Below are positions 25,701 through 33,817 of a stretch of DNA of 36,664 nucleotides, piece by piece. The stretch comes from a virus, in IMG/VR virus record IMGVR_UViG_3300030406_001861, positions 1 through 36,664 of that record. One strand, written 5' to 3'. Both the position numbers and the translations under genes were made by a program. The notes under the pieces were generated by a model, which saw nothing but the letters and a program-made list of their open reading frames with translations, made no database searches and was not told the DNA's origin. Position 1 is the stretch's first letter; each line of letters starts with the position of its first letter.

Positions 25701-28070
25701 GATGCAGATTTAAAAAGAGCAGCAGAAGGAGACTTTGACATTGATTCTGGTAGTGCTATATGGAAAATGCCTCACAATGTTGCACAAGGATTTATAAAAA
25801 CAAGAGGTCAAGTTTTAGATTCTATTCCTTTAGGTGTAGGTAGCAATCCTTCATTTAAAGATATAAACTTTAGAGATTTTGAATCTAGAGAAAGATATGT
25901 AGAAAGAAAATATAATGCACAATATGTAATGGGCTCAGCTATTAATGCTAATAGAATAGTTCAAAAAATATTAAGTGGTAGAAGTTCTAGAGATGGAGAG
26001 TTTTTTGATGGTAGAACTGAAAATAAAATTATTATAGCTAAAACAGGACAACAAAGATTTATAGGTGTTAGAGGGGATGTAAATAAAACATATCAACGCA
26101 TAGCTGACCTAGTGCAATCAATACTAGATAAAGATAATGGATATGATTCTAACGTATTTAAAGATATTAATTCTTTATATGATGATATATTTTTTGGTAT
26201 AGATGGTAATGGAATTCGTACAAATCAAGGACTATTCAAGCTATATAGATTTAGAGAAAAAGATAAAGCAGAAGGTCCTAAGTATGAAGAAATAGATGCA
26301 GAGTTTACCGCAACTGAAAGAGCTTTATTAAAAGAAAATATTATACAACCATATAGACAACTCTTAAAACTAAACAATAAATTATATGATAGTGGACAAC
26401 AAAGAAAAGTATCTTTAAGAGATATTGCTACATACTCTAGCAACTTTGATACCCAACTATTTTTTGCAAGTAAAAATGCTGGTAAAAAATTACAAGACAA
26501 AAATATTGATAGTGTATTTGGTGGTTATACTAAATCATTAATGCTATATGGAGAGAATACAAACATTAGAAGTAGTATTATCTTTGATAGGTTAATAGCT
26601 GATATGTCACAAATTAAAAATTTATTATTAGAGCCTACAAAAGCAAACTCAGAAGGTGTACGTAGTGAAACTATAAGTAGTGCAGTAGAATTTATGGAAG
26701 CAAGTGCTGAAGGAGTAAATGCTCTTGTTAAAAAATTTAATACTGATGTACAAAAATATGATGCAGCTAAACAAATAGATGTAGAAATACGAAGAAAACA
26801 ATCTTATATGAAAAAAATTAATAAGTTTGAAAGTCCTGAGTATTACGAAACATTATCAAATAGATTAGATAAATTAAAACAAGCTAGAGAAGGTTTAAAG
26901 AATGCTATTAATGTATCTAACTTAGATAAAAATATGTTTGGATTAGTAGAGCAACGTTATATTACTGAAGCGTTATCAAAAGAATATCGTAATAAAAAAG
27001 AATTAACTGAAGAACAAAAAAATGAAATAATTAAACAAGCTAAAGAAAAATTTAAAAAAGAAAAATTAGATATAGACTTTGTTGACAATGCAGACCTTGT
27101 AAATAATATTGCATTAAGTTATGCATTTAGTACTAGAGGTAATCAAGCATTAGCAAGTATGGGTATTAAAAGTACAGAGCTATCAAGAGATTTTGAAACA
27201 GAAATAAGAGAGCTAAAAGATTTTTATAATAAATCATGGAAAGATTACTTTGACTTAAACAATAAAGAAGTATTTCACCCTGACCAAATTAAACAAAATA
27301 TGTATGAAAAAATTGATAAAGTAATAGATAGATACAATGATGTGTTACCTGAATTTATTCTTACAAAGATAATGACTCCTAGAGTAGACTTCACTAAGAT
27401 TGTCAAATATCAAGATAAGTATTTTCCAAAACCAATAGATACTAATACAGAATCTTTTATTAACCTAGTAACTGGGTATGCATTACAAAGTCAAAGATTT
27501 AGTAAACAATTTACAGGTGATTTTGTAAGAGACTATGTTGGAGCATATAATCAAGTATACTTAAAGTTACATGGAATTAATTCTAAGTATAGCTCAGATG
27601 GTTTACCATTAGAGATTACTACAGGTGAAGTATATCAATTCCCACACTTATTACCTACTGGTCATACAAGAGATGCATTTAGTTTGTTTCAATCATTTAA
27701 TCCTCAAGAAACATTAACTGGTAAATTATCAAGTGCTTCTAGATTAGATAGCTATCAAACATTCTTAGATGTGTTTGGAACAGCTACCGTAAAAGATGTA
27801 TTAAGTGGTGGTAATTTAGCTCCTTCATATAGCATTACAAAAAATAGAATTGAAGCTATAGATGGTATGCATACTTTCCAAAACTCTTTAAAGAATGAAG
27901 CATTGTTTAATATTTTTAGTAGAAAGAGTGAAGATAGTTTAAAACAAATTATAAAAGGTACTGAAACAAATATTGACCCATACATAACAAAAGACTATTA
28001 TGATGGCGGTACAAGAGATGTAAAAGAATTTATTTCTGATTTAGGTAAAACAACTAAGGAGGTTTGTTAA
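19752..28070 (+). CDS. Giant internal virion protein with DFDID motif: candidate virion RNA polymerase
   Basis: 2772 residues, 23% of the window. The first 530 hold apolar Gly-rich stretches (about 100-130, 310-333, 478-517) that could insert in membranes. The centre is mostly helical. Near 1954-1998 it reads R-Q-P-H-T-K-P-S-S then, 40 residues after the Arg, GDFDIDSGSAIW (D1994, D1996, D1998). This matches the R-x-P ... DFDxD signature of double-psi beta-barrel RNA polymerases: bacterial beta' has Arg425 35 residues before D460-D464 (DFDGD), and crAss-like phage virion RNA polymerase has DFDID. The location among ejection proteins fits a polymerase injected with DNA. No single-subunit T7/N4 motifs were found. 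The start follows the previous stop by 7 bases; the 3' end carries a ribosome site for the next gene. Polymerase activity is an inference. Confidence 0.7.
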   Translation: MPKLIDNNNQTLEQGLQRRLDENLSGINTSTLPSLSQQMRAINPQIVESDKNMFERIGTGLFEFGSEAAESLIDTALFGAPSAFGLYEPGEDVDTVAEKVGQAVGGAAGFLLPFGIVRGGLNMVGRGLAGAKSAPKLAKTMDDQAKEVFKKYSDDVLSFDNELSAFYKSPMKGLQDQVFAGTTKKIANFDRTFKSIRDKDDFVQRITDNAGKYLSEQADELGFKLANKSKLLDELGEVISTNLAAANNQPINGMQTYLASKFGSGLKGSFMSHVVEEALLFAGAENLMVAVDAMAGDATLEDFAGTSKHALILGSILGGVRFIPGGVAGGIGGIKKGPERIARIMAGSRNYTKSLNPSIESAQQGILSQYQYFTGLTGTNIVSGTNVRKLLNDKALDILDDVPKVNAARRAKLQTQDVSRETLERIVMSPESTPEQKQAAAEIMQDGLQFLSSHINREWREGMLRTWGADIVGSSPRMLIGGIAMSGGPTMLLSEDVPLEDKLIGFFMGAFITKGGKKLEWRSGEKYNEVNQLGKDPKTIDSRLIEQEHALKALGTSMEGNPAYKILMEKAFKANSDGGRFLNNQVQPKTDEFVIKLDNPEAFQVRSQTPITSTNAVASKSGYKPVYDAYIALGESKTLLTEGNRYKDWSELSKKEKDNFIKRVEQEGISTPEQMIEYSSEIKTESFADIERELAQTYERLQATIIGRREVPQIQDISIENISGRIDTELAQAIKEYNALGTILKGSGNYEVNPRAFAITSSKDVQQSFKETYQNSLEGFNKYMSEQHNVQNSVEFSDSVLRSALDLNRININVIKAAANKNGEGILDVFNSNADFSNTFRAQNNIIAANIQVKGNKTLEKKMNAILDVVSKFDDSYDTLFSNESASVKTIDSRQARNVLQILKDKGIMAFASPADYSIAMPINAMGRLITSKYMRNLLINGTDNTGRLLTQTDRNTIQVGMDHGIIGSNLQYRPVTEAMFKVVESGVLNKITKDNNFSAIESFVGQSNAETAVIKQTLKEVKQVVGDTPGSIFRFNEIFENTVKMIDDTFGKYVKGTDGKGVLNRSDLTTGGDFIQVNQLAQRLNLIKNNMVTEDVRLFLNDIYKVDRVEFAGTKKAMKSLMNMMTFSKNPIKLYESAIKYDLYDTQTRSWKTDKLSETQVEARLKEMRDNKIIDFVDTEKAVSEIKEQGEFFPKDFTEQNKIKLGEVLNTYALPVNSKFRANDLLAEQPLKKIQEVYNTPEYKNNFNKFSEDFVNDVVKQNPKLSRAEIDGVRMSMKSFYTQLKNNTEIEILEFNANAPDNSMTRTDIKNRTPIDDALLKAMGDAQPFLRQVNSNTINTEGLPGPLIGKSMESFRQKAFEGDYTLNTFEKVDLTKAGKDILNNRAPVNAEPGIIYRFADSDAVYFIRKNQDVLNNIANRYAEVLKKFDPKNIDAKLKEVDIVLNEGKYEYTIGSAWQRETQKLTQILDDILLSDTLGGENIIGTGFKDQAGIGLIKGLFKRDSLINNNNALRFDKQLVQFNIVEANKIRFESSEYKAEVIEKLQQFRDGKLKQATVADELPGAIDDIVSVNKKINESYDTEIAQAKDPAIKKQLEQQKAQFNFQIRELGIADASTVNGVTIVNDKTFKMLAFLSGETSSSSIGGIKPIMYNLGNGPQLFINKTAFLKNNNSKVMEIFAKNPDLDFITFTSASKKITKERMTPEVSMKELTSGKAIKDLVSIGPENIAIISTKKNKKFASLGANNSVHLLDRAQRNSYYDYYIRDINGFDNKRAFIQSLKNPANYAKMIAEFQRLSTDRINNKLNSDLEVFGNDTLMKLLADSGAMPTIKTRMWEDMIKQQYLDKMFQLKVDGSTGVLAPGTFLADTKLQNTIILENGQHYKFGEIELPYSAQFKPIDKNNITLVNKLKGEADKVIDGSSKKGKEIIQDAETLGEAVKNAEKEGYQVLSFFERQPHTKPSSVMPVGVKRFRSKNEGDQIVLNDADLKRAAEGDFDIDSGSAIWKMPHNVAQGFIKTRGQVLDSIPLGVGSNPSFKDINFRDFESRERYVERKYNAQYVMGSAINANRIVQKILSGRSSRDGEFFDGRTENKIIIAKTGQQRFIGVRGDVNKTYQRIADLVQSILDKDNGYDSNVFKDINSLYDDIFFGIDGNGIRTNQGLFKLYRFREKDKAEGPKYEEIDAEFTATERALLKENIIQPYRQLLKLNNKLYDSGQQRKVSLRDIATYSSNFDTQLFFASKNAGKKLQDKNIDSVFGGYTKSLMLYGENTNIRSSIIFDRLIADMSQIKNLLLEPTKANSEGVRSETISSAVEFMEASAEGVNALVKKFNTDVQKYDAAKQIDVEIRRKQSYMKKINKFESPEYYETLSNRLDKLKQAREGLKNAINVSNLDKNMFGLVEQRYITEALSKEYRNKKELTEEQKNEIIKQAKEKFKKEKLDIDFVDNADLVNNIALSYAFSTRGNQALASMGIKSTELSRDFETEIRELKDFYNKSWKDYFDLNNKEVFHPDQIKQNMYEKIDKVIDRYNDVLPEFILTKIMTPRVDFTKIVKYQDKYFPKPIDTNTESFINLVTGYALQSQRFSKQFTGDFVRDYVGAYNQVYLKLHGINSKYSSDGLPLEITTGEVYQFPHLLPTGHTRDAFSLFQSFNPQETLTGKLSSASRLDSYQTFLDVFGTATVKDVLSGGNLAPSYSITKNRIEAIDGMHTFQNSLKNEALFNIFSRKSEDSLKQIIKGTETNIDPYITKDYYDGGTRDVKEFISDLGKTTKEVC

Positions 28071-30727
28071 TGGCAAGATGTACACCAGTAAGTAAAGATT
28101 TTGAAGCAAGACAAGAATCGCTAGAAAAGATTGGTCAAAAATTTGTAGACAATAGTGTAGTAAAACAATTTGATAAAGGTACACAAACTTCTATGTTTAA
28201 AAAGTTACTATATCAAGTTACAGATATGGAGTATAGACTACCTAAAGTAGAAGAATTAAAACTATTAAATAGAATAGTAGATAGAGAGATAAAGCGTGTA
28301 GGTAAAGATAGAGGTAAATTAGCTGAACTATTATATCTACCAAATGAAATATATGCAGATATACCATTTTTAAAGACTTGGTTTAAAGATGTGCAAAGGT
28401 CAGATTTAACTCTTAAAGGTAATACACAACAGTTTAATAATGGTTTAAATCAAATTATTGGCTTTCTAAAAACAGCAGCTACTAATCAAGGATACAAACA
28501 ATCTTTCTTTGAAAAAGTGGGATTAGATTCTAAAAGATTACAACGTGAGCTTACAAACAAATACAAAAAATATAACAAGCTACAACAAGAAGGTAAGAAA
28601 GAAGATGCTCAAAGATATTATGAAACTGAGATACAAGAGTTTGTAACTAAAGGAGAAGGTAAAGTTCTGCAATTATTTCATGAATTAGCATCTATGCCTG
28701 CACCTGAATATAGATTAAAAGTAAATCAGCAAAAATATGCAGATGTTGTACGTGCTGTTCAGGTTTGGAGAGGTGAATCTGGTGTAGAAGGATTACAAGC
28801 AAAAGGTAGAAAAATTTTACTTCAAGGATTAACTAATTTTAGAGACGTATTAAATAGAAGAAAAGAAGAATATAGTTCTAAACTAGATAACTTTGATGCA
28901 GCCTTTAATCAAATTGAGGGATTAATAAAAAGATTCAAATCAGGCGAGTTGCAAAAAGATGGATACTTTCCTGTATTAACTTTTGACATTTTACCTACAT
29001 TATCCAAAGCAAGTTCAAAGATATATAATAAATCTGACATAAAACAAAATCAAGAGGGTATAGATTTAATAGCAAAAGTAGGTGATTTGTTAGACTCAAA
29101 TATATATATGAATAAAAATATGCGTGAACAAGGTAGAGTAGATAGTCATATTGATTACAATGTTATACCGCTCATTCATTCATACGGAAATAGTGTATCA
29201 AGATTTAACTATAGCATATACAATGCTTCTAAATTTATTGATGCAATGCACAAAATGTCTGACTTAATGCAAAAGAATAACAATAAACAATTAGATAAAA
29301 AACTTAGATTTCTTAAAAATTATATGTCTGATACTTATAGTATTATAGATGGTTCTAAATTTGCAGAAAAACCTATGATGACTGATGTAGCTAGAGCTAT
29401 TACATCTTACGAGTTTGCTTCTAAGTTAGGATTAAATATTAGAGGTGCAGCTAGAAATGCTACACAAAGTTTATTTAATTGGGTTTACTTTGGTAATAAA
29501 GGTATTAGTGAATATAGAAATGCTTTAGGTAATGCAGATATGCGTGTACGTATTGAAAAAGGATTAAAAAACAATGGTATTTTATTTCCTGAAATTGCAG
29601 AGGTTTATGGTTCTAGATTAACTAAGACTGAATATGATGCTAAAACAGGTACATATAGAGAAGTAGTTGACCTATCTATGTCTGATAATATTTTAAGTAA
29701 AATGGAAAGTATAGCTGAGACATTAGGTAAACCTATGAGTTGGGTTGAGAATAGAGTAAATAGAAGACTTACATTTGGTATAGCATATGCAAAAGCGTTT
29801 AATGTAGATGCTAATAACGCTAGACTAATGAGAAAATTATTTCAAAATAAATATACAAGAAAAAATGGTCTTGAAAAATATAAAGAACTAGAAAAAGATA
29901 GCGCTAGATATGAAAAAGAGTACAATGAGTTTTTAGAAAAAAGAGCTGAGAATTATGCAAATGATATGACCAATAACATACATTTTGATTATTCTATGCC
30001 TGGTAAATCTAAAATATTAACTACTCCAATTGGTTCTGTATTAGGACAGTTTCAGCACTATGGTATTAACTTTTTTAATCTACAAAGAAAAATTGTAAGA
30101 GATGGTTCAGATGCAGTATTTACTGGTCAGTGGTCTAACCCAGCTGCATATAGAATGTATAGGTTAGGTCTTATGTATACAGTATTAAATGGTATGTTAG
30201 CGCCAATGTTAAATATTAATACTGGTAATCTTGTACAAAATGATACGTATGAAAGACTAAGTAGCTATTATAAATCACTAGACGAAGAAACACGCAAAGA
30301 ACAATTTTTTGGTAAAGGTCCTTTGATTGGTACAATAGGTGGTCCTTTTATTAGTGATGCAGTAGGATTGTTTAATGTTATGGGACTATATGAAATGGAA
30401 GCTGATAGTTGGTTGTCTTATGTTGCTGGTTATGAAGAAATGGCTAACGACACAGATTATTCAGAAGAAATATTACAAATTTTAAATCCAGGTGCAAGAA
30501 GATTTATTAAACAAACTATACCTAGTTGGCAAGCAGGTGAAAACCTTGGTAGTATGTTGATGGGTGAACTTGCATTATATCCAACCAGAGAAACTAGACA
30601 ACGTAAAGAAGACTTACTTGGTCTTGTAGGTATTGATTTAGATAAGAAAAAACCAAAACCTATTAAGACAATATTGGATGTTAATATAGAGGATGTGCTC
30701 AAGTCTTTGAATAAACTCGAGCAGTAA
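28070..30727 (+). CDS. Large internal virion protein, partner of the giant protein
   Basis: 885 residues from the ATG at 28070, which overlaps the giant gene's stop as TAATG and has AAGGAGG (28056-28062) seven bases upstream; an in-frame TTG at 28064 is an inferior start. Mostly helical. The C-terminal third has DNIHFDYSMPGKSKILTTPI-like sequence, GSVLGQFQHYGINFF, then two apolar segments (about 694-720 and 750-775, the latter GPLIGTIGGPFISDAVGLFN). This ending is typical of large phage ejection proteins whose last part touches membrane or DNA. In other phages it is fused to the giant chain, so the two probably act together. Last gene on the plus strand. Confidence 0.72.
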   Translation: MARCTPVSKDFEARQESLEKIGQKFVDNSVVKQFDKGTQTSMFKKLLYQVTDMEYRLPKVEELKLLNRIVDREIKRVGKDRGKLAELLYLPNEIYADIPFLKTWFKDVQRSDLTLKGNTQQFNNGLNQIIGFLKTAATNQGYKQSFFEKVGLDSKRLQRELTNKYKKYNKLQQEGKKEDAQRYYETEIQEFVTKGEGKVLQLFHELASMPAPEYRLKVNQQKYADVVRAVQVWRGESGVEGLQAKGRKILLQGLTNFRDVLNRRKEEYSSKLDNFDAAFNQIEGLIKRFKSGELQKDGYFPVLTFDILPTLSKASSKIYNKSDIKQNQEGIDLIAKVGDLLDSNIYMNKNMREQGRVDSHIDYNVIPLIHSYGNSVSRFNYSIYNASKFIDAMHKMSDLMQKNNNKQLDKKLRFLKNYMSDTYSIIDGSKFAEKPMMTDVARAITSYEFASKLGLNIRGAARNATQSLFNWVYFGNKGISEYRNALGNADMRVRIEKGLKNNGILFPEIAEVYGSRLTKTEYDAKTGTYREVVDLSMSDNILSKMESIAETLGKPMSWVENRVNRRLTFGIAYAKAFNVDANNARLMRKLFQNKYTRKNGLEKYKELEKDSARYEKEYNEFLEKRAENYANDMTNNIHFDYSMPGKSKILTTPIGSVLGQFQHYGINFFNLQRKIVRDGSDAVFTGQWSNPAAYRMYRLGLMYTVLNGMLAPMLNINTGNLVQNDTYERLSSYYKSLDEETRKEQFFGKGPLIGTIGGPFISDAVGLFNVMGLYEMEADSWLSYVAGYEEMANDTDYSEEILQILNPGARRFIKQTIPSWQAGENLGSMLMGELALYPTRETRQRKEDLLGLVGIDLDKKKPKPIKTILDVNIEDVLKSLNKLEQ

Positions 30728-30729
30728 TC

Positions 30730-30963
30730 CTAGTTATCTTGAGATTTTATTTCTGCAAGGAATCGTTTCATTATTTGTAGATTGTCCTCTACTACTTTGA
30801 TTTTAGCTGACATTGCTGGGTCTTGAAAATGTTTGTACTTCATTTGCTTTAGTTCACTTTCAATAGTCTTAATTTGTTTTTCCATCAAGACTCTTTCTTT
30901 ACGATTCTTTTGTTCTTGCATTACTTTTAAACGTTGCATTTCTATTTCATATTCTATACTCAT
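30730..30963 (-). CDS. Coiled-coil protein at the operon end
   Basis: 77 residues, charged and almost entirely helical with heptads (EQKNRKERVLMEKQIKTIES then ELKQMKYKHFQDP). Ribosome site AAGGAGG stands before the ATG, which overlaps the resolvase stop as ATGA. It ends only two bases from the end of the plus-strand block, so the two convergent transcripts meet here. Function unknown; it may dimerise and bind the neighbouring replication proteins. Confidence 0.72.
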   Translation of the reverse strand: MSIEYEIEMQRLKVMQEQKNRKERVLMEKQIKTIESELKQMKYKHFQDPAMSAKIKVVEDNLQIMKRFLAEIKSQDN

Positions 30964-31403
30964 TTATCCTCCTTTTTTAATGCATACATTCCAATACATA
31001 TTGCATCTGCATTTTTAAGTGTAACTTTATGTTTGCTACCTGCAAATGTTTTTGCTCTACGTTTGAAATATTGTTTACGTTTTTGATATTCTTTTGGTAT
31101 CCTATTTCCTATTTCTGATTGCCATTCTTTAGGAAGAACCTTGACAATAGGTAAATCTAACGCATTACAAATACCTAACCAGATGCCGTAGTTCTTCCCA
31201 AATGTAAATGCTCCTCTTTCATAGGGTCTTGACCATACTCTTTCTATATAGACTATAGTTTCTTGAGTTTTATATTGTTTTATTATATTAACCATATCTA
31301 TAGGCTCCCTAGAGGAAGGGCAATTACTAGTTGAATGGAGGTTGTCTTGAGCAAAGAAAGCAACTGCACCATTCCATCCAGGGTCTATAGCTATTATATT
31401 CAT
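30960..31403 (-). CDS. RuvC-like Holliday junction resolvase
   Basis: 147 residues, close to the usual 150-170. RNase H-fold acidic residues are in place: IAIDPGWNGAVA (Asp7), VYIERVWSRP (Glu54) and KNADAICIGMYAL (Asp133). The family cuts four-way junctions in replicated, recombining DNA, here probably trimming branched concatemers before packaging. It overlaps the helicase stop by one base (TGATG), so translation is coupled to the helicase. A basic stretch (KEYQKRKQYFKRRAKTFAGS) before the last Asp likely binds DNA. Confidence 0.88.
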   Translation of the reverse strand: MNIIAIDPGWNGAVAFFAQDNLHSTSNCPSSREPIDMVNIIKQYKTQETIVYIERVWSRPYERGAFTFGKNYGIWLGICNALDLPIVKVLPKEWQSEIGNRIPKEYQKRKQYFKRRAKTFAGSKHKVTLKNADAICIGMYALKKEDK

Positions 31404-32746
31404 CAGGTATAACTGCTCATTACCCTTATAGCTTCTGTTCTATCAAAGTAAACGCTACACTTGTCGCCATTAAACCCTAGGTCATAACTACCTAGTTGTC
31501 CATATCTTGCTTTTTGACATATGATTTCCATTTGGTATCTATCATTTTCCTTGTCATCAACCGCATAAGGATAGTATACAAAGAACGCCGCTTCCGCAGT
31601 TTGTTCTATAACACCACTTTCTGCAAAGTCTGATAACTTTGGTCTTGGGTCTATCCTACGCTCTATTTCTCTATTTAATTGTGATACTAATATAGCACTA
31701 CAATTTACTTTTTTACAAATCCATTTATAATCTAACATTATATCTTCTATTTCAAAACGTCTATCTTTATTATTCTTGTTATCTGTACGAATAAGTTGGA
31801 TATAGTCATCAAGTACAACGTCTGGTTTTTCTTTAGCTATTTCTTTCATAGCATCTGCAAGTGTTTTACAATCATCATGCATAATTAGATTCTTGTACTT
31901 TTCTCCTAGTTCCGTTTTGGCAAGAGATATTTCAGCAATCTCGTTATCAATATTTTTAGCTTTTCTAATTTTTTCATAACTAAACTTTTGATTTTCCATT
32001 ACTAATATCTTCTTCATCATTTCAACGTTAGTCATCTCACGATTAAATAACATAACTTTAAAGCCTTGTTCTAGTAATCGCTTTACAACATTTATAACCA
32101 TAGTAGTTTTACCATGTCCTGGTCTACCACCAAGTACAGTAATTTCACTACGAGTCATACCACCTGCTGCTTTATCAAGCTGCTCAATACCAAAAGGAAT
32201 TAGATTACTACCTGTTTTAAGTGTTGATATAGTATCGTCAATTATATCTTTAGTATCTACTTTCTTGCTAGGTGCAACAGATTTTAGTTCTTCTATTTCT
32301 TTTTCATGTTCATGTAGTAATTCAATAACATCTTCTTTGCTATTTAAACTTAAGTTATATAATACTTGGGAACCTTTTATTACTCTACGTTGTATGTACT
32401 TATACCATACAATCTTAGAATAATGTTCAATGTTCGCAGTTGTAGGAACACCATCAGCCAACCCTGTTAGATAGTATGTAGTTAAGTTCTTATCTATTTT
32501 ACTATCTTTCATAGCATTATATACAGTTACTGTATCAATCGCTACATTGTTTCTATATAGTTCTACAAAAGTATTCCATACGTTCTGGTGTTTCTCAGAA
32601 TAAAATGCCTTTGCATTTCTGATAATACCTTTAGACTTTTCAAATACTTCATTACCTTCAAGTAATATAGAACCTAATACCGCAATCTCAGCTTGTTCAG
32701 CTTTCGGCATTTCTAATATATCGTTCACGTCTTTCAGTTTATCCAT
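31403..32746 (-). CDS. dnaB: DnaB-type replicative helicase
   Basis: 447 residues, the size of DnaB. The N-terminal domain starts EIAVLGSILLEGNEVFEKSK. The RecA-like domain carries Walker A GGRPGHGKTT (206-215), Walker B PDVVLDDYIQLI (308-319) and SQLNREIERR with the following EQTAE that form the later helicase motifs. It unwinds the phage DNA ahead of a polymerase not in this window. No primase domain is fused. Ribosome site GGAGG precedes the ATG, which overlaps the methyltransferase stop (TAATG). Confidence 0.93.
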   Translation of the reverse strand: MDKLKDVNDILEMPKAEQAEIAVLGSILLEGNEVFEKSKGIIRNAKAFYSEKHQNVWNTFVELYRNNVAIDTVTVYNAMKDSKIDKNLTTYYLTGLADGVPTTANIEHYSKIVWYKYIQRRVIKGSQVLYNLSLNSKEDVIELLHEHEKEIEELKSVAPSKKVDTKDIIDDTISTLKTGSNLIPFGIEQLDKAAGGMTRSEITVLGGRPGHGKTTMVINVVKRLLEQGFKVMLFNREMTNVEMMKKILVMENQKFSYEKIRKAKNIDNEIAEISLAKTELGEKYKNLIMHDDCKTLADAMKEIAKEKPDVVLDDYIQLIRTDNKNNKDRRFEIEDIMLDYKWICKKVNCSAILVSQLNREIERRIDPRPKLSDFAESGVIEQTAEAAFFVYYPYAVDDKENDRYQMEIICQKARYGQLGSYDLGFNGDKCSVYFDRTEAIRVMSSYT

Positions 32747-33573
32747 TAATCCTCCATTTCAAATAAACTTAGTTGTTGTTTCTTTGGTATATAGTTTGTT
32801 ATAACTAATTCAATCTTCTTTTCATCGCTATGTAGTTGTCCAGCGTACTTTATAGGTATCTCCTGTATGTTATAGTGCCTATACGTGTTCCAGGTAATTG
32901 GTCTGTTATCATAACTAACCATAAACTTTCCCCCTGTTTTATCAATATCATCACACATAGTCTTTAAATCACCATGGTCTTCATCTTTAAATGAATGAAT
33001 ATAGTAATCGCTTCTATCAGTAGCCGCTACATATGGTGGGTCAAGATACCACATATCGTTTTCATCTGGTTTGTATTTGTCAAATAACTTTCTAAAATCC
33101 ATACACTCTATATAAGTGTCTTGTAATTTTAATCTACTAGCTTCTAAGTCATCAAGTATACCATCATTCCATCTAGCGTCTTTACTTAATGGTAGAAAAG
33201 GGTTTTTATTAAACGCCGTTTTCAATACGAAAAAGTACATTGCCGCTCTTTTTACATCAGGTATATCAAAAGATTTATTTTCGTGTATATGTTTTCTAAA
33301 GTTTTCGTGAAGAGTTCTTGATAACAATATATGTTTAGCATATCGTTTAAACTCATTGAAGTCCTCCGCTACCGAAATATACAAATTTATTACATCATTA
33401 TGCAAATCATTTAATATATTTATTTTGGCTTTGTCTTTTCTAAAGAACATACTTCCCCCGCCAAAGAATACTTCTACATATCTTGTATGTCTATGAAGCA
33501 TTGGTACTAACTTTCTAGATAATATATATTTCCCTCCATAATAAGGAAAGATAGTAGGGCAATTATCTTTCAT
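32746..33573 (-). CDS. Dam-like DNA N6-adenine methyltransferase
   Basis: 275 residues from the ATG at 33573. A TTG at 33606 would add 11 residues (with the repeat KNGLKNG) but overlaps the upstream gene further and is less likely. Motifs of the D12 class are in place: PYYGGKYILSRKLVP (cofactor binding), YVEVFFGGGSMFF, and the catalytic DPPY (178-181) followed by Y/D-rich sequence. Target is probably a short site such as GATC, which would protect phage DNA from host nucleases or mark it for replication; the site is not known from sequence. No partner restriction enzyme is seen. Confidence 0.9.
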   Translation of the reverse strand: MKDNCPTIFPYYGGKYILSRKLVPMLHRHTRYVEVFFGGGSMFFRKDKAKINILNDLHNDVINLYISVAEDFNEFKRYAKHILLSRTLHENFRKHIHENKSFDIPDVKRAAMYFFVLKTAFNKNPFLPLSKDARWNDGILDDLEASRLKLQDTYIECMDFRKLFDKYKPDENDMWYLDPPYVAATDRSDYYIHSFKDEDHGDLKTMCDDIDKTGGKFMVSYDNRPITWNTYRHYNIQEIPIKYAGQLHSDEKKIELVITNYIPKKQQLSLFEMED

Positions 33574-33817
33574 TTTGTTTCCATTCTTCAATCCATTCTT
33601 TAACAATGGTTATTTCTTCATTAAACTCCCCTTGCATCATTATTTCATCAAGAGTTCCGTCTTCATCTAGATATTGTTCTACTTTGTATATTCCAGTTAG
33701 CCAGAACCATTCAATAGATTGTGCTTCTTCAAGTTTATTGTCTAAGAACTTAACTAGTTCTGTACTACCAGCACCAAATAGTTGTACTCTCTTTTTTGTT
33801 TTAAGTGTCTCACTCAT
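33563..33817 (-). CDS. Hypothetical acidic protein, 84 residues
   Basis: 84 residues: a short basic N terminus, then ELVKFLDNKLEEAQSIEWFW, a strand pair, and an acidic, Trp-rich helix (EEITIVKEWIEEWKQNER). It overlaps the methyltransferase by 11 bases and the gene before it by 8. Its compact, acidic nature would suit a DNA-mimic or host-protein inhibitor as well as many other roles; no family is recognised. Confidence 0.75.
   Translation of the reverse strand: MSETLKTKKRVQLFGAGSTELVKFLDNKLEEAQSIEWFWLTGIYKVEQYLDEDGTLDEIMMQGEFNEEITIVKEWIEEWKQNER

Noticed and set aside
30698-30743. CTCAAG ... CTTGAG inverted repeat at the convergent gene ends as a two-way terminator
   Set aside because: Only six pairs with a 34-base loop and no clear U-run; not more than chance in this composition.
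33574-33606. TTG start for the methyltransferase
   Set aside because: The ATG at 33573 lies close to the usual family start, overlaps the upstream gene less, and the added residues are a simple repeat of KNG.
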